DNA of 64,000 nucleotides from Shewanella halotolerans (GTDB lineage: Bacteria; Pseudomonadota; Gammaproteobacteria; Enterobacterales; Shewanellaceae). Under the pieces are notes generated by a model, which did no database searches, was not told where the DNA came from, and saw only the letters and a program-made list of their open reading frames with translations. The stretch is from positions 1,612,001 to 1,676,000 of the forward strand of contig NZ_CP080417.1 in NCBI RefSeq assembly GCF_019457535.1. Reading direction: 5' to 3'. Below are positions 25,916-35,295 of the stretch, in pieces; position 1 is the first letter of the stretch; every line of letters starts with the position of its first letter. The translations under genes and the position numbers were made by a program.

Positions 25916-25992
25916 GCGCCCGTAGCTCAGTTGGATAGAGCATCCGCCTTCTAAGCGGATGGCCGCAGGTTCGAATCCTGCCGGGCGTACCA
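25916..25992 (+). tRNA. tRNA-Arg (anticodon UCU)
   Basis: A 77-base cloverleaf: acceptor GCGCCCG pairs with CGGGCGT (one G-U), the anticodon loop CTTCTAA reads TCT, and CCA is encoded. It is the second gene of the tRNA operon. Confidence 0.97.
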
Positions 25993-26000
25993 AATCAGTG

Positions 26001-26076
26001 GTGATTGTAGCTCAGTTGGTAGAGCCCCGGATTGTGATTCCGGTTGTCGTGGGTTCAAGTCCCATCAGTCACCCCA
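26001..26076 (+). tRNA. tRNA-His (anticodon GUG)
   Basis: A 76-base cloverleaf: acceptor GTGATTG pairs with CAGTCAC, the anticodon loop TTGTGAT reads GTG, and CCA is encoded. The G at 26000 can serve as the extra G-1 opposite C73 that histidyl-tRNA synthetase requires. Confidence 0.97.
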
Positions 26077-26093
26077 CTTCTTTCGAAGAAAAT

Positions 26094-26122
26094 AAAAAAA
26101 GCGACCTCTGGTCGCTTTTTTT
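26094..26122 (+). terminator. Terminator of the tRNA operon
   Basis: AAAAAAAGCGACC, loop TCT, GGTCGCTTTTTTT, 18 bases after tRNA-His. Confidence 0.9.
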
Positions 26123-26328
26123 ACGCCCGTAATTAGAGCTTTGAGGCTCGACTATGCCGAAAACCGTGGCTATAATGTCGCGTCTTGATAAATTTCAACT
26201 ATGTGCGACGACTGCCAAACCCAGTTACCAAGGCATTTTAGTCGTTTTTTTAGATCAAGAAACGAATACCTTAATAGTTGATGATTCGGCTATTACAAAA
26301 GACGTTTGACATATTTCGAGGTAAAACA

Positions 26329-27633
26329 ATGCAAGTTTCTGTAGAAACAACACAAGGTTTAGAGCGCCGCCTAACTATCTCTGTTCCTGCTGAGCAGATT
26401 GAAAAAGCCGTTTCTGATAGTTTGAAAAATGAAGCTAAGCGTGCACGTATTCCTGGTTTCCGTCCAGGCAAGGTACCTGTAAGCGTGATCAACAAGCGTT
26501 ATGGTAAAGCGATTCGTCAAGAGATCACTGGTGAAGTGATGCAACGTAACTTCGTTGAAGCCATCATCGCAGAGAAATTGAACCCAGCCGGCGCACCAAC
26601 TTTCGTTCCTGGTGAAACCGACGCTGAAAACTTCCAGTTTGTTGCTACCTTCGAAATCTACCCAGAAGTAGAACTAAAAGGCCTAGATGCGATTGAAGTT
26701 GAGCAACCAACTGCCGAAGTTACCGATGCAGACGTTGATGCAATGATCGAAACGCTGCGTAAGCAACACGCTACGTTCGAAGCAGTTGAGCGTGAAGCTG
26801 CCGAAGGCGACAAGGCGAAGATCGACTTCGTTGGTTCTATCGACGGTGAAGAGTTCGAAGGCGGCAAGGCTGAAGATTTCGAACTGCAACTAGGCAGCGG
26901 CCGTATGATCCCAGGTTTCGAGTCTGGTGTTGAAGGTCACAAAGCCGGTGAAGCATTCGATATCGACGTGACTTTCCCAGAAGACTACCACGCAGAAAAC
27001 CTGAAGGGTAAAGTAGCTAAGTTCGCTATTACTTTGAAAGAAGTACAAGCGGCTAACCTGCCAGAAGTGAACGACGAGTTCGCTAAGCTGTTCGGTGTTG
27101 CCGATGGCGGCCTGGAAGCGCTGAAAGTTGAGATCCGTAAGAACATGAGCCGTGAGCTTGAGCAAGCGCTTAAAGCTAACGTCAAAGATCAGGTCCTAAA
27201 CGGTCTGCTTGAGCAAAACGAAATCGACCTGCCTAAGGCGCTAATCGATGGTGAAGTTAACGTTTTGCGTCAACAAGCTATGCAGCGTTTCGGCAACCAA
27301 GCCGCTAACATGCCTGAGCTACCAGCAGACCTGTTCACCGAGCAAGCCGAGCGCCGCGTAAAAGTGGGTCTGCTACTTGGCGAAGTGATCAAGACTAACG
27401 AACTGAAAGCTGACGACGAGCGTGTTCAAGCGCTGATCGCTTCTATGGCTTCTGCCTACGAAGATCCACAGGAAGTTATTGAATATTACAATAACAACCA
27501 AGAGATGATGCAGAACATGCGTAACGTTGCGCTAGAAGAGCAAGCGGTTGAAGCACTGCTGAAATCTGCCAAGGTTACCGAGAAAGCAGTTCAATTCGAA
27601 GAATTTATGAACAAGGCTACCGGTCGCGCGTAA
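26329..27633 (+). CDS. tig: Trigger factor
   Basis: Ribosome-bound chaperone with prolyl isomerase activity. I start it at 26329 (MQVSVETTQGLERR) behind CGAGGT, giving 434 residues; the longer frame adds 17 residues absent from the family. The ribosome-docking loop (PGFRPGKVP, near 43-51) is intact. A PPIase domain with the FKBP-like core follows at about 150-245, then the helical C-terminal arms. A TATAAT at 26171-26176 is a candidate -10. It heads the tig-clpP-clpX-lon order common to gammaproteobacteria and has a terminator before clpP. Confidence 0.97.
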   Translation: MQVSVETTQGLERRLTISVPAEQIEKAVSDSLKNEAKRARIPGFRPGKVPVSVINKRYGKAIRQEITGEVMQRNFVEAIIAEKLNPAGAPTFVPGETDAENFQFVATFEIYPEVELKGLDAIEVEQPTAEVTDADVDAMIETLRKQHATFEAVEREAAEGDKAKIDFVGSIDGEEFEGGKAEDFELQLGSGRMIPGFESGVEGHKAGEAFDIDVTFPEDYHAENLKGKVAKFAITLKEVQAANLPEVNDEFAKLFGVADGGLEALKVEIRKNMSRELEQALKANVKDQVLNGLLEQNEIDLPKALIDGEVNVLRQQAMQRFGNQAANMPELPADLFTEQAERRVKVGLLLGEVIKTNELKADDERVQALIASMASAYEDPQEVIEYYNNNQEMMQNMRNVALEEQAVEALLKSAKVTEKAVQFEEFMNKATGRA

Positions 27634-27671
27634 CCTATGCTTGACTTAAATGGCTGTTAGCCATTTATAAT

Positions 27672-27705
27672 GGCTCGTATGAGGCTCCTCATGCGGGCCG
27701 TTTTT
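27672..27705 (+). terminator. Terminator between tig and clpP
   Basis: GGCTCGTATGAGG pairs with CCTCATGCGGGCC (some G-U pairs) and is followed by GTTTTT. It ends 17 bases before clpP, so it may be partly read through. Confidence 0.7.
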
Positions 27706-27722
27706 ATTTAGGGAAGTTAATA

Positions 27723-28334
27723 ATGCAAAATGCGCCAGAATCAGTACTGAATGCACTTGTGCCCATGGTCGTTGAACAAACTGCCAAAGGGGAACGTTCA
27801 TATGATATTTATTCTCGTCTGCTCAAAGAGAGGGTGATCTTTCTCGTTGGTCAGGTTGAAGAGCATATGGCTAACCTGATTGTGGCTCAGCTACTGTTCC
27901 TCGAGTCTGAGAGCCCAGATAAAGATATCTATCTTTATATTAACTCTCCTGGTGGCTCGGTCACTGCGGGGATGGCGATTTATGATACCATGCAGTTTAT
28001 TAAGCCAAATGTCAGCACTGTCTGCATCGGCCAGGCCGCCAGTATGGGCGCCTTCCTGCTTGCCGGTGGTGCCAAGGGTAAGCGTCACTGTCTGCCTAAC
28101 TCACGTGTGATGATCCATCAGCCATTGGGTGGCTTCCAGGGTCAGGCCTCTGATATCGCGATCCATGCACAAGAGATCTTGGGCATTAAGAATAAGCTGA
28201 ACCAGATGCTTGCCGACCATACAGGCCAGCCGCTGGAAGTGATCGAGCGCGATACGGATCGTGATAATTTTATGAGCGCAACCGAGGCCGCAGAGTACGG
28301 ATTGGTTGACTCTGTGCTCGATAAACGAGGCTGA
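27723..28334 (+). CDS. clpP: ATP-dependent Clp protease proteolytic subunit
   Basis: Serine peptidase of the ClpXP and ClpAP machines; it forms the tetradecameric chamber. It is 203 residues. The catalytic triad is in place: Ser107 (GQAASMGA), His132 (MIHQPLGG) and Asp181. The YLYINSPGG oxyanion segment precedes it. A short N-terminal propeptide is expected. clpX starts 84 bases downstream with no terminator between, so they form one operon. Confidence 0.97.
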   Translation: MQNAPESVLNALVPMVVEQTAKGERSYDIYSRLLKERVIFLVGQVEEHMANLIVAQLLFLESESPDKDIYLYINSPGGSVTAGMAIYDTMQFIKPNVSTVCIGQAASMGAFLLAGGAKGKRHCLPNSRVMIHQPLGGFQGQASDIAIHAQEILGIKNKLNQMLADHTGQPLEVIERDTDRDNFMSATEAAEYGLVDSVLDKRG

Positions 28335-28418
28335 TATTTGTCGCTTGCTGAGCTATGATCAGTAAAAGGCGTAAGAGAAGAATTGTGCAGTGAGTGAAAC
28401 TGCAAAAGAGGTAAACTA

Positions 28419-29699
28419 ATGGGCGACAACAAAAGTAACGGTGATAGCGGGAAACTGCTGTACTGCTCTTTTTGTGGAAAGAGTCAGCATGAGGTTCGTA
28501 AGCTCATCGCCGGCCCTTCTGTGTATGTATGTGACGAGTGTGTAGAGCTTTGCAACGATATTATCCGTGAAGAGATACGTGAGATATCGCCAAAGCAAGA
28601 TCAAGATAGATTACCTACGCCACATGAGCTCAGAGCGCATCTTGACGACTATGTCATAGGTCAAGAGAAGGCTAAGAAAGTCTTATCTGTTGCTGTATAT
28701 AACCACTATAAGCGTTTAAAGAATGCTACGCCTAAAGATGGTGTCGAACTGGGCAAGAGTAACATCCTGCTTATTGGCCCAACCGGTAGTGGTAAGACGC
28801 TGCTTGCCGAGACCTTAGCTCGGTTCTTGAATGTGCCTTTTACCATGGCCGATGCCACCACCCTGACCGAAGCCGGTTATGTGGGTGAGGATGTCGAAAA
28901 CATCATTCAGAAGCTGCTGCAGAAATGCGACTACGATGTTGAGAAGGCCCAGCGTGGTATCGTCTATATCGATGAGATCGATAAGATCAGCCGTAAGTCA
29001 GATAACCCATCGATCACCCGTGACGTGTCTGGTGAAGGTGTGCAGCAGGCCCTGCTTAAGCTGATTGAAGGCACAGTGGCTGCCGTACCGCCTCAAGGCG
29101 GCCGTAAGCATCCACAGCAGGAGTTCTTGCAGGTCGATACCTCTAAGATCCTCTTCATCTGTGGTGGCGCCTTTGCGGGCCTAGAGAAGGTGATCGAGCA
29201 GCGCTCTCATGTTGGTACCGGCATAGGTTTCGGCGCCGAGGTGAAAGGTGAGGCCGATAAGGCCACAATCTCTGACGTATTGCTGCAGGTTGAGCCTGAA
29301 GATCTGGTGAAATATGGTTTGATCCCTGAGTTCATCGGTCGTCTGCCTGTACTGGCAACCCTGGCGGAGCTGGATGAAGCGGCTCTGATCCAGATCTTGT
29401 CTGAGCCAAAGAATGCGCTGACTAAGCAGTTTGCCGCCCTGTTCGAGATGGAAGGGGTTGAGCTTGAGTTCAGAGAAGATGCGCTCAAGGCAATTGCCCT
29501 GAAAGCGATGGATCGTAAGACAGGTGCTCGCGGTCTGCGTTCAATCGTCGAAGGCATTCTACTGGACATCATGTACGACCTGCCATCAACCGAGAACGTG
29601 GCCAAGGTGGTTATTGATGAGTCTGTTGTTAAGGGCGAGTCCGCTCCTATCCTCATCTACGAAGCCAACGAGACGCAAGCCGCGGTGGCTGAACAATAA
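28419..29699 (+). CDS. clpX: ATP-dependent Clp protease ATPase subunit ClpX
   Basis: AAA+ unfoldase that feeds substrates to ClpP. It is 426 residues. The N-terminal zinc finger has Cys16, Cys19, Cys38 and Cys41; Walker A GPTGSGKT is at 120-127 and Walker B VYIDEIDK at 181-188. The ClpP-docking IGF-type loop is seen as GTGIGFGAEV. It is in the clpP operon and ends at a terminator before lon. Confidence 0.97.
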   Translation: MGDNKSNGDSGKLLYCSFCGKSQHEVRKLIAGPSVYVCDECVELCNDIIREEIREISPKQDQDRLPTPHELRAHLDDYVIGQEKAKKVLSVAVYNHYKRLKNATPKDGVELGKSNILLIGPTGSGKTLLAETLARFLNVPFTMADATTLTEAGYVGEDVENIIQKLLQKCDYDVEKAQRGIVYIDEIDKISRKSDNPSITRDVSGEGVQQALLKLIEGTVAAVPPQGGRKHPQQEFLQVDTSKILFICGGAFAGLEKVIEQRSHVGTGIGFGAEVKGEADKATISDVLLQVEPEDLVKYGLIPEFIGRLPVLATLAELDEAALIQILSEPKNALTKQFAALFEMEGVELEFREDALKAIALKAMDRKTGARGLRSIVEGILLDIMYDLPSTENVAKVVIDESVVKGESAPILIYEANETQAAVAEQ

Positions 29700-29727
29700 T
29701 TCGGCTAACGCGAAGCGAAATAAACAT

Positions 29728-29756
29728 AAAGGAGTCCACTGGGCTCCTTTTTTTAT
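29728..29756 (+). terminator. Terminator of clpPX
   Basis: AAAGGAG and GCTCCTTT enclose an imperfect loop, followed by a T run. Confidence 0.75.
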
Positions 29757-29762
29757 ATTTGC

Positions 29763-29791
29763 CATTGAAACCCACTGAAACACCCCAATAT
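29763..29791 (+). promoter_or_regulatory. Sigma32-type heat-shock promoter of lon
   Basis: CATTGAAA (29763-29770), a 12-base spacer and CCCCAATAT (29783-29791) closely resemble the RpoH consensus CTTGAAA / CCCCATNT. It lies 35 bases before the lon start. Heat-shock control of lon is well known in enterobacteria. Confidence 0.7.
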
Positions 29792-29825
29792 ACTCATTAA
29801 TATTGTTACCAAACGGAATCGAGCT

Positions 29826-32183
29826 ATGACCTTAGAGCGTGAAGCGCGAATCGAACTCCCGGTACTGCCATTGAGAGACGTGGTGGTTTACCCCCATATG
29901 GTTATTCCCCTGTTCGTCGGTCGGGAAAAATCTATTCGCTGCCTGGAAGCAGCGATGGAGCAAGATAAGCAGATTATATTAGTGGCCCAGCGCGATGCTG
30001 AATTAGATGAGCCGACCAGCGATGATATCTTCGAGGTCGGAACCGTCGCCTCTATCTTACAACTGCTCAAACTGCCTGACGGCACAGTGAAGGTGCTGGT
30101 CGAAGGTGGCCAACGTGCCCGTATCGACAAGTACACTCAAGAAACCGAATTTTTTGTGGCGACCGCCCAGTACCTCGAGTCGGAAGAACTTGCCGATAAG
30201 GAAGAGGAGGTGTTGGTACGTTCGGCCATCGGCCAGTTCGAAGGTTATATCAAGCTAAACAAGAAGATCCCGCCAGAGGTACTGACCTCGCTCTCGGGGA
30301 TAGATGAAGCCGCGCGCCTTGCCGACACCATGGCGGCCCATATGCCGCTGAAGCTTGAAGATAAGCAGGCGGTGCTGGAGATGGTTAACGTCTCCGAGCG
30401 CCTTGAATATCTGATGGCCATGATGGAGTCGGAGATCGATCTGCTGCAGGTGGAGAAGCGCATTCGCTCCCGCGTGAAGAAGCAGATGGAGAAGAGCCAG
30501 CGCGAGTATTACCTCAACGAGCAGATGAAGGCGATACAGAAGGAGCTTGGGGATATCGACGAGTCTCACGACGAGTTTGAGACCCTGACCCGTAAGATTG
30601 AAGAAGCCGGCATGCCGAGCGAGGCCAAAGAGAAGGCTACCGCCGAGCTCAACAAGCTGAAGATGATGTCGCCTATGTCTGCCGAGGCCACAGTTGTGCG
30701 CAGCTATGTGGACTGGATGATCTCTGTGCCCTGGAAACAGCGCTCTAAGATCAAGCGCGATCTCGCCAAGGCTCAGGATGTGCTGGATACAGACCATTAT
30801 GGTCTGGAAAAGGTTAAAGAACGCATCCTCGAGTATCTGGCGGTGCAGAGCCGTGTTAAACAGCTCAAGGGACCTATCCTGTGTCTCGTGGGGCCACCGG
30901 GTGTGGGTAAGACCTCGCTGGGACAATCTATCGCCAAGGCAACGGGCCGTAAGTATGTGCGCGTAGCGCTCGGCGGCGTGCGAGATGAAGCCGAGATCCG
31001 GGGTCATCGCCGTACCTATATCGGCTCAATGCCGGGTAAGGTGATTCAGAAGATGTCTAAGGTTGGCGTGAAGAACCCGCTCTTCCTGCTCGATGAGATC
31101 GATAAGATGAGCAGCGACATGCGTGGTGACCCGGCGTCGGCGCTGCTAGAGGTGTTAGACCCTGAGCAGAATGCGACCTTTAGCGATCACTATCTGGAAG
31201 TCGATTACGATCTCTCTGATGTGATGTTCGTAGCGACCTCTAACTCGATGAACATTCCTGGCCCGCTACTTGACCGTATGGAAGTGATTCGTCTGTCGGG
31301 TTACACCGAAGATGAGAAGCTCAACATCGCTAAGCAGCATCTGTTGCCTAAACAGATTGAGCGTAACGGCCTCAAAGCCAGCGAAGTCAACGTCGATGAG
31401 AGCGCCATTATCGGCATCATCCGTTACTACACCCGTGAAGCCGGTGTGCGTGCGCTTGAGCGCGAACTGTCTAAGATCTGCCGTAAGGTAGTTAAACAGA
31501 TCCTGCTGGACAAGTCGGTGAAGCATGTGGATGTCAATCAAGACAACCTCAAGTCTTTCCTCGGCGTGCAGCGCTTCGACTATGGCAAAGCCGAGTCGAA
31601 CAACCAGATTGGTCAGGTGACAGGCCTTGCCTGGACCGAAGTGGGGGGCGATCTGCTCACCATCGAAGCCACCTCTGTGCCGGGTAAAGGTAAGCTGACT
31701 TACACTGGCTCATTGGGTGACGTGATGCAGGAGTCGATTCAGGCGGCCATGACAGTGGTACGTGCCCGCGCCGAACAGCTGGGCATCAACCCAGACTTTT
31801 ACGAAAAGCGCGACATTCACGTGCACGTGCCTGAGGGAGCTACGCCAAAAGACGGTCCTTCTGCCGGTGCGGCCATGTGTACCGCTTTGGTCTCTAGCCT
31901 CACAGGCAACCCGGTGCGTGCCGATGTGGCCATGACCGGTGAGATCACCCTGCGCGGTGAGGTCTTGCCAATCGGCGGCCTGAAAGAGAAGCTGCTGGCG
32001 GCCCATCGCGGCGGTACTAAGCTGGTGCTTATTCCTAAGGAGAACGAGCGTGACCTCGAGGAAATCCCAGCCAATATCGTGGCTGACCTTGAGATCAGAC
32101 CGGTACGTTGGGTGGATGAAGTGCTTAAGCTGGCGCTAGAACGACCAATCGAAGGCTTTGAAGTTGTTAAAAATTTGGTCTAA
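29826..32183 (+). CDS. lon: Lon protease
   Basis: Homohexameric ATP-dependent protease that degrades misfolded and regulatory proteins. It is 785 residues. The N-terminal LAN domain is followed by a coiled coil, an AAA+ module with Walker A GPPGVGKT, and the peptidase domain. The catalytic dyad is Ser679 (PKDGPSAGAA) and Lys722 (GLKEKLL), the same numbers as in E. coli. A sigma32-like promoter lies just upstream and hupB follows, as in E. coli. Confidence 0.97.
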   Translation: MTLEREARIELPVLPLRDVVVYPHMVIPLFVGREKSIRCLEAAMEQDKQIILVAQRDAELDEPTSDDIFEVGTVASILQLLKLPDGTVKVLVEGGQRARIDKYTQETEFFVATAQYLESEELADKEEEVLVRSAIGQFEGYIKLNKKIPPEVLTSLSGIDEAARLADTMAAHMPLKLEDKQAVLEMVNVSERLEYLMAMMESEIDLLQVEKRIRSRVKKQMEKSQREYYLNEQMKAIQKELGDIDESHDEFETLTRKIEEAGMPSEAKEKATAELNKLKMMSPMSAEATVVRSYVDWMISVPWKQRSKIKRDLAKAQDVLDTDHYGLEKVKERILEYLAVQSRVKQLKGPILCLVGPPGVGKTSLGQSIAKATGRKYVRVALGGVRDEAEIRGHRRTYIGSMPGKVIQKMSKVGVKNPLFLLDEIDKMSSDMRGDPASALLEVLDPEQNATFSDHYLEVDYDLSDVMFVATSNSMNIPGPLLDRMEVIRLSGYTEDEKLNIAKQHLLPKQIERNGLKASEVNVDESAIIGIIRYYTREAGVRALERELSKICRKVVKQILLDKSVKHVDVNQDNLKSFLGVQRFDYGKAESNNQIGQVTGLAWTEVGGDLLTIEATSVPGKGKLTYTGSLGDVMQESIQAAMTVVRARAEQLGINPDFYEKRDIHVHVPEGATPKDGPSAGAAMCTALVSSLTGNPVRADVAMTGEITLRGEVLPIGGLKEKLLAAHRGGTKLVLIPKENERDLEEIPANIVADLEIRPVRWVDEVLKLALERPIEGFEVVKNLV

Positions 32184-32442
32184 CGCAAGAAAATGCCTAT
32201 TTGCATTAAAAAAAATGCAAAAAGGGGCTTTTTAAAATCTAAACCTGTGGTAGCCTAGGTCTGTGGATAGCATTTTAGCTGCAGCCCTTGGCGCTGCTGG
32301 TTTTAAGGCTTATTCCAATTTTATTTCTTAGGTTTTCCTATTTGGCTTGAACTTTAGTTTCAAGCTTGTTATAAAAAGCCTCCGCAGACCGCTCTAGAGA
32401 AGGATTTGGTTGCGGCGCAAAAATTAAATTCAAGGGGATGAC

Positions 32443-32715
32443 ATGAACAAATCTGAACTAATCGAGAAAATCGCTTCTGGTGCTGATATCTCTAAAGCGG
32501 CCGCTGGTCGTGCTCTAGATTCTTTTATTTCTGCTGTGACTGATGGCTTAAAAGATGGCGATAAAATCTCTCTAGTTGGTTTTGGTACTTTTGAAGTGCG
32601 TCAACGCGCAGAGCGTACTGGTCGCAACCCACAGACTGGTAAAGAGATCAAGATTGCTGCAGCAAACATTCCAGCATTCAAGGCCGGTAAAGCACTTAAA
32701 GACGCTGTAAACTAA
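32443..32715 (+). CDS. hupB: DNA-binding protein HU-beta
   Basis: Nucleoid-associated histone-like protein; it bends DNA as a dimer. It is 90 residues. The DNA-binding arm GRNPQTGKEIKIAAANIPAFK is intact. A GGGGAT ribosome site precedes the ATG. The 259-bp gap after lon probably carries its own promoter, and a terminator lies 50 bases after the stop. Confidence 0.97.
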   Translation: MNKSELIEKIASGADISKAAAGRALDSFISAVTDGLKDGDKISLVGFGTFEVRQRAERTGRNPQTGKEIKIAAANIPAFKAGKALKDAVN

Positions 32716-32763
32716 GACACACTTAGTTAAGGTGGCCTTTGTAAACCTTACGAGTAGTTTGAT

Positions 32764-32788
32764 AAGCACTGTTTAGACAGTGCTTTTT
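32764..32788 (+). terminator. Terminator of hupB
   Basis: AGCACTG, loop TTTAGA, CAGTGCT, then TTTT. Confidence 0.85.
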
Positions 32789-32801
32789 ACGAGTAGGGGT
32801 T

Positions 32802-32826
32802 TTGATAATGTAACCCTCATTATCAA
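32802..32826. repeat. Perfect inverted repeat between hupB and ppiD
   Basis: TTGATAATG and CATTATCAA are perfect nine-base arms around a seven-base centre. It has no U-tract. It may be an operator or an RNA stem; the halves are too far apart for a standard Fur box. Confidence 0.6.
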
Positions 32827-32880
32827 GCCGTTGGCCTAACATTACGCACTGTGTAAACTAGGTCTACAAATTACAAAAAT

Positions 32881-32918
32881 GGCGCATCCTCCAATAGGTG
32901 ATGCGCCTTTTTATTTTT
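32881..32918 (+). terminator. Terminator-like hairpin in the ppiD leader
   Basis: GGCGCATC and GATGCGCC enclose an 11-base loop and are followed by TTTTTATTTTTATT. It lies only 23 bases before the ppiD start. A possible promoter (TTGGCC, 17 bases, TAAACT) at about 32832-32860 would produce a short transcript ending here. Confidence 0.7.
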
Positions 32919-32940
32919 ATTGCAACGAGCGAGAAGTCTG

Positions 32941-34806
32941 ATGTTAGAAAAGATTCGCGAAGGCTCACAGGGCGTGATTGCTAAAGGCATTCTCGTTCTT
33001 GTCATTTTGTCCTTTGCATTTACTGGCGTGAGTAGCTATTTGGGTTCATCTTCGGAGCCGAGCGCGGCTACGGTTAATGGTGAAGAGATCAGTAAATCTG
33101 CACTGGAGCAAGCCTATCAAAGCGAGCGTGCTCGATTAGAGCAGCAACTGGGTGATATGTACGACACCTTGGCCAGTAACGAAAGCTACCTGGCTAGCGT
33201 GAAGCAGAATGTATTAGAGCGACTGATCGCCGACAAGTTGGTGGATCAAGCCGCCGCCGACTTAGGACTTACAGTCTCCGATCAACAGATCAAAGCGGCT
33301 ATCATGAATGAGCCCGCCTTCCAAACCGACGGTAAGTTTGACAACGACCGTTACCTAGCCCTGATCCGCCAGCTAGGCTATCAAGCCAACAGCTTCCGCG
33401 ACATGATGCGTGGTGACATGACACGTCGTCAGCTAGTGGTGACCGTTGTCGGTTCTGAATTTGTGTTGCCTGGTGAAGCCGAGTATCTGGCAAAAATTCA
33501 GGGACAAACCCGTGACATTCGTTACCATGTGGTTGATGCCGAGCCTATGCTGGCCGCTGTAAGCGTGAGCGACGAAGAAGCGAATACCTATTATCAGCAA
33601 AATCAGTCGCTGTTCGTGCGTCCTGAAACCATTGCGCTGGATTATATCGAGCTAAGTGCCAATCAGTTAGCGTCGGCGATTCAGGTAAGCGATGAAGAAG
33701 CTAAGACCTATTACGACGAGAACAAGGCGCAGTACCTGCAGCCTGAGAAGCGTCTGGCCGCCCATATCTTGGTGAGCCTGGGTGATGATGAAGATGCCGC
33801 TAAGGCTAAGGCCGAAGCGATCATGACTAAGCTCAAGGCGGGCGAAGAATTTGAAGCGCTGGCCAAGAGTGATTCAGATGACAGCTTCAGCGGTGAGCAA
33901 GGTGGCAAGCTGGATTGGTTCGAACAGGACGTTATGGAAGCACCTTTCGATCAGGCACTATTCGCGCTGGAAAAGGGTCAGTATTCAGACATAGTGAAGA
34001 CCAGCTTTGGTTACCACATCATCAAGCTGCTCGATCTACAAGCGGCATCGACCTCGCCATTCGAGGCGGTCAAAGACAAGATCGTTGCTCAGATCCAGCA
34101 AGACAAGGCCGTTAACGAGTTTTATACCCTGCAACAGCGCCTGTCTGACGTGAGCTACGAAGTGCCTGATACCCTGGCCGAAGCGGCTAAAGAGGTGGGC
34201 GTTGCGGTCAAGACCAGCCCAGTATTTACCCGCGACAATGCACCAGATCCACTAAACTCTGCCGATGTGCTTAAAGCGGCCTTCTCTAACACGGTTCTGC
34301 TCGATGGCATGAACAGTGATGTGATTGAGCTGGGTGACAACCATGTGGTCGTGGTGCGTGTGAACAAGCATGCTGCGGCGGGCACCATGGAGTTTGCCGA
34401 GGTGAAGGCGACCATTGTAGAGCGTCTCAAGCAAGACAAGGCTAACGAGCTGGCGCGCGACAAGGCGCAAGAGATGATGGCAGCCATCAAGGGCGGTGAG
34501 ATCCCGGCCGAGATGATCACTCGCACTCAGCTAAGCCGTGGCGAGCAAGGTATCGATACCTCTATCGTTAGCAAGGCATTCGAGATGGCCCAGCCTGCCG
34601 AGCAGTTTGTGGTTGATACCGCGGCCCTGGCTAACGGTTATGCCGTGGTGATCCTGGATAAGGTGAATCAAGCCGAGAGCGTCGATGAGAGCCTGGTAAC
34701 AGCGCTTAAGCAACGTTTGAACTCTCAGTACAGTGAGAACGACTACCGCGCGCTTATCGCCGCGCTGAAGACTCAGGCGGAAGTGGTTTACACGCCAGCC
34801 GAATAA
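32941..34806 (+). CDS. ppiD: Peptidyl-prolyl isomerase / periplasmic chaperone PpiD
   Basis: Inner-membrane-anchored chaperone of the SurA/parvulin family, helping proteins leaving the Sec translocon. I start it at 32941 (MLEKIREGSQG) behind GAGAAG, giving 621 residues; the frame seven codons longer runs into the leader hairpin. One transmembrane helix at about 13-33 is followed by a SurA-like N-terminal domain and a parvulin domain at about 255-350 (HILVSLGDDED through FGYHIIKLLD). As in E. coli it follows hupB. Confidence 0.95.
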   Translation: MLEKIREGSQGVIAKGILVLVILSFAFTGVSSYLGSSSEPSAATVNGEEISKSALEQAYQSERARLEQQLGDMYDTLASNESYLASVKQNVLERLIADKLVDQAAADLGLTVSDQQIKAAIMNEPAFQTDGKFDNDRYLALIRQLGYQANSFRDMMRGDMTRRQLVVTVVGSEFVLPGEAEYLAKIQGQTRDIRYHVVDAEPMLAAVSVSDEEANTYYQQNQSLFVRPETIALDYIELSANQLASAIQVSDEEAKTYYDENKAQYLQPEKRLAAHILVSLGDDEDAAKAKAEAIMTKLKAGEEFEALAKSDSDDSFSGEQGGKLDWFEQDVMEAPFDQALFALEKGQYSDIVKTSFGYHIIKLLDLQAASTSPFEAVKDKIVAQIQQDKAVNEFYTLQQRLSDVSYEVPDTLAEAAKEVGVAVKTSPVFTRDNAPDPLNSADVLKAAFSNTVLLDGMNSDVIELGDNHVVVVRVNKHAAAGTMEFAEVKATIVERLKQDKANELARDKAQEMMAAIKGGEIPAEMITRTQLSRGEQGIDTSIVSKAFEMAQPAEQFVVDTAALANGYAVVILDKVNQAESVDESLVTALKQRLNSQYSENDYRALIAALKTQAEVVYTPAE

Positions 34807-34833
34807 TTTATCTTGAGAATAAGATGAGTTGCC

Positions 34834-34862
34834 AAAAGCCAGTCCTAGTGACTGGCTTTTTT
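34834..34862 (+). terminator. Terminator of ppiD
   Basis: AAAAGCCAGTC and GACTGGCTTTT with a five-base loop, followed by TT. Confidence 0.87.
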
Positions 34863-35247
34863 GTTGCTAAGGTTTGGCCAGAGGCCATTCAATTCGGTTT
34901 GCCTGTGAGTACAGAGTGGCAATCCGACTGAGGAGGAGATCAGCCTGAGTTGCTGCATAGAAGGCATTTTCGCCGTTTCATTAGGGGAGGTGGGTGTCGA
35001 TAACGGCCTTTCTATCGAGTGTATGGTCTAGGCTTCTAGCCAGTAGCGATCAGCATCTGCTTTTGCAGTTACCACTCTGGATTGTCTTCTATGGGGGATT
35101 GGTAGGGAGATGGTCTTTAGCCTACTCATAATGCCGCTTAGAAGAGATGAGTAGAGAGAAGGCAACTTTTATTGGGGCTTGTGGCAGGTTTCACCAATCG
35201 CGGCCTGATAGTGCCTCTGAGGCGCTTCAGGGAAAATAGCCTGAAAA
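34863..35247. other. Gene-free gap between ppiD and fabV
   Basis: 385 bp between two terminators. The only sizeable frame (from 35172) crosses the fabV terminator and overlaps fabV, so it is not real. A short repeat TCGATA/TATCGA at about 34997-35018 is seen. Nothing else is recognised. Confidence 0.5.
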
Positions 35248-35278
35248 CAAAAAGCCACGGCAATGGCCGTGGCTTTTT
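35248..35278 (-). terminator. Terminator of fabV
   Basis: AAAAAGCCACGGC and its complement around a short loop, with T runs on both strands, 18 bases past the fabV stop. Confidence 0.88.
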
Positions 35279-35295
35279 ATCGATGAGCGAGTGGT

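Noticed and set aside
32802..32826. Fur box made of TGATAAT and ATTATCA halves
   Set aside because: The halves are nine bases apart, not one, so the geometry does not fit a 7-1-7 Fur site.
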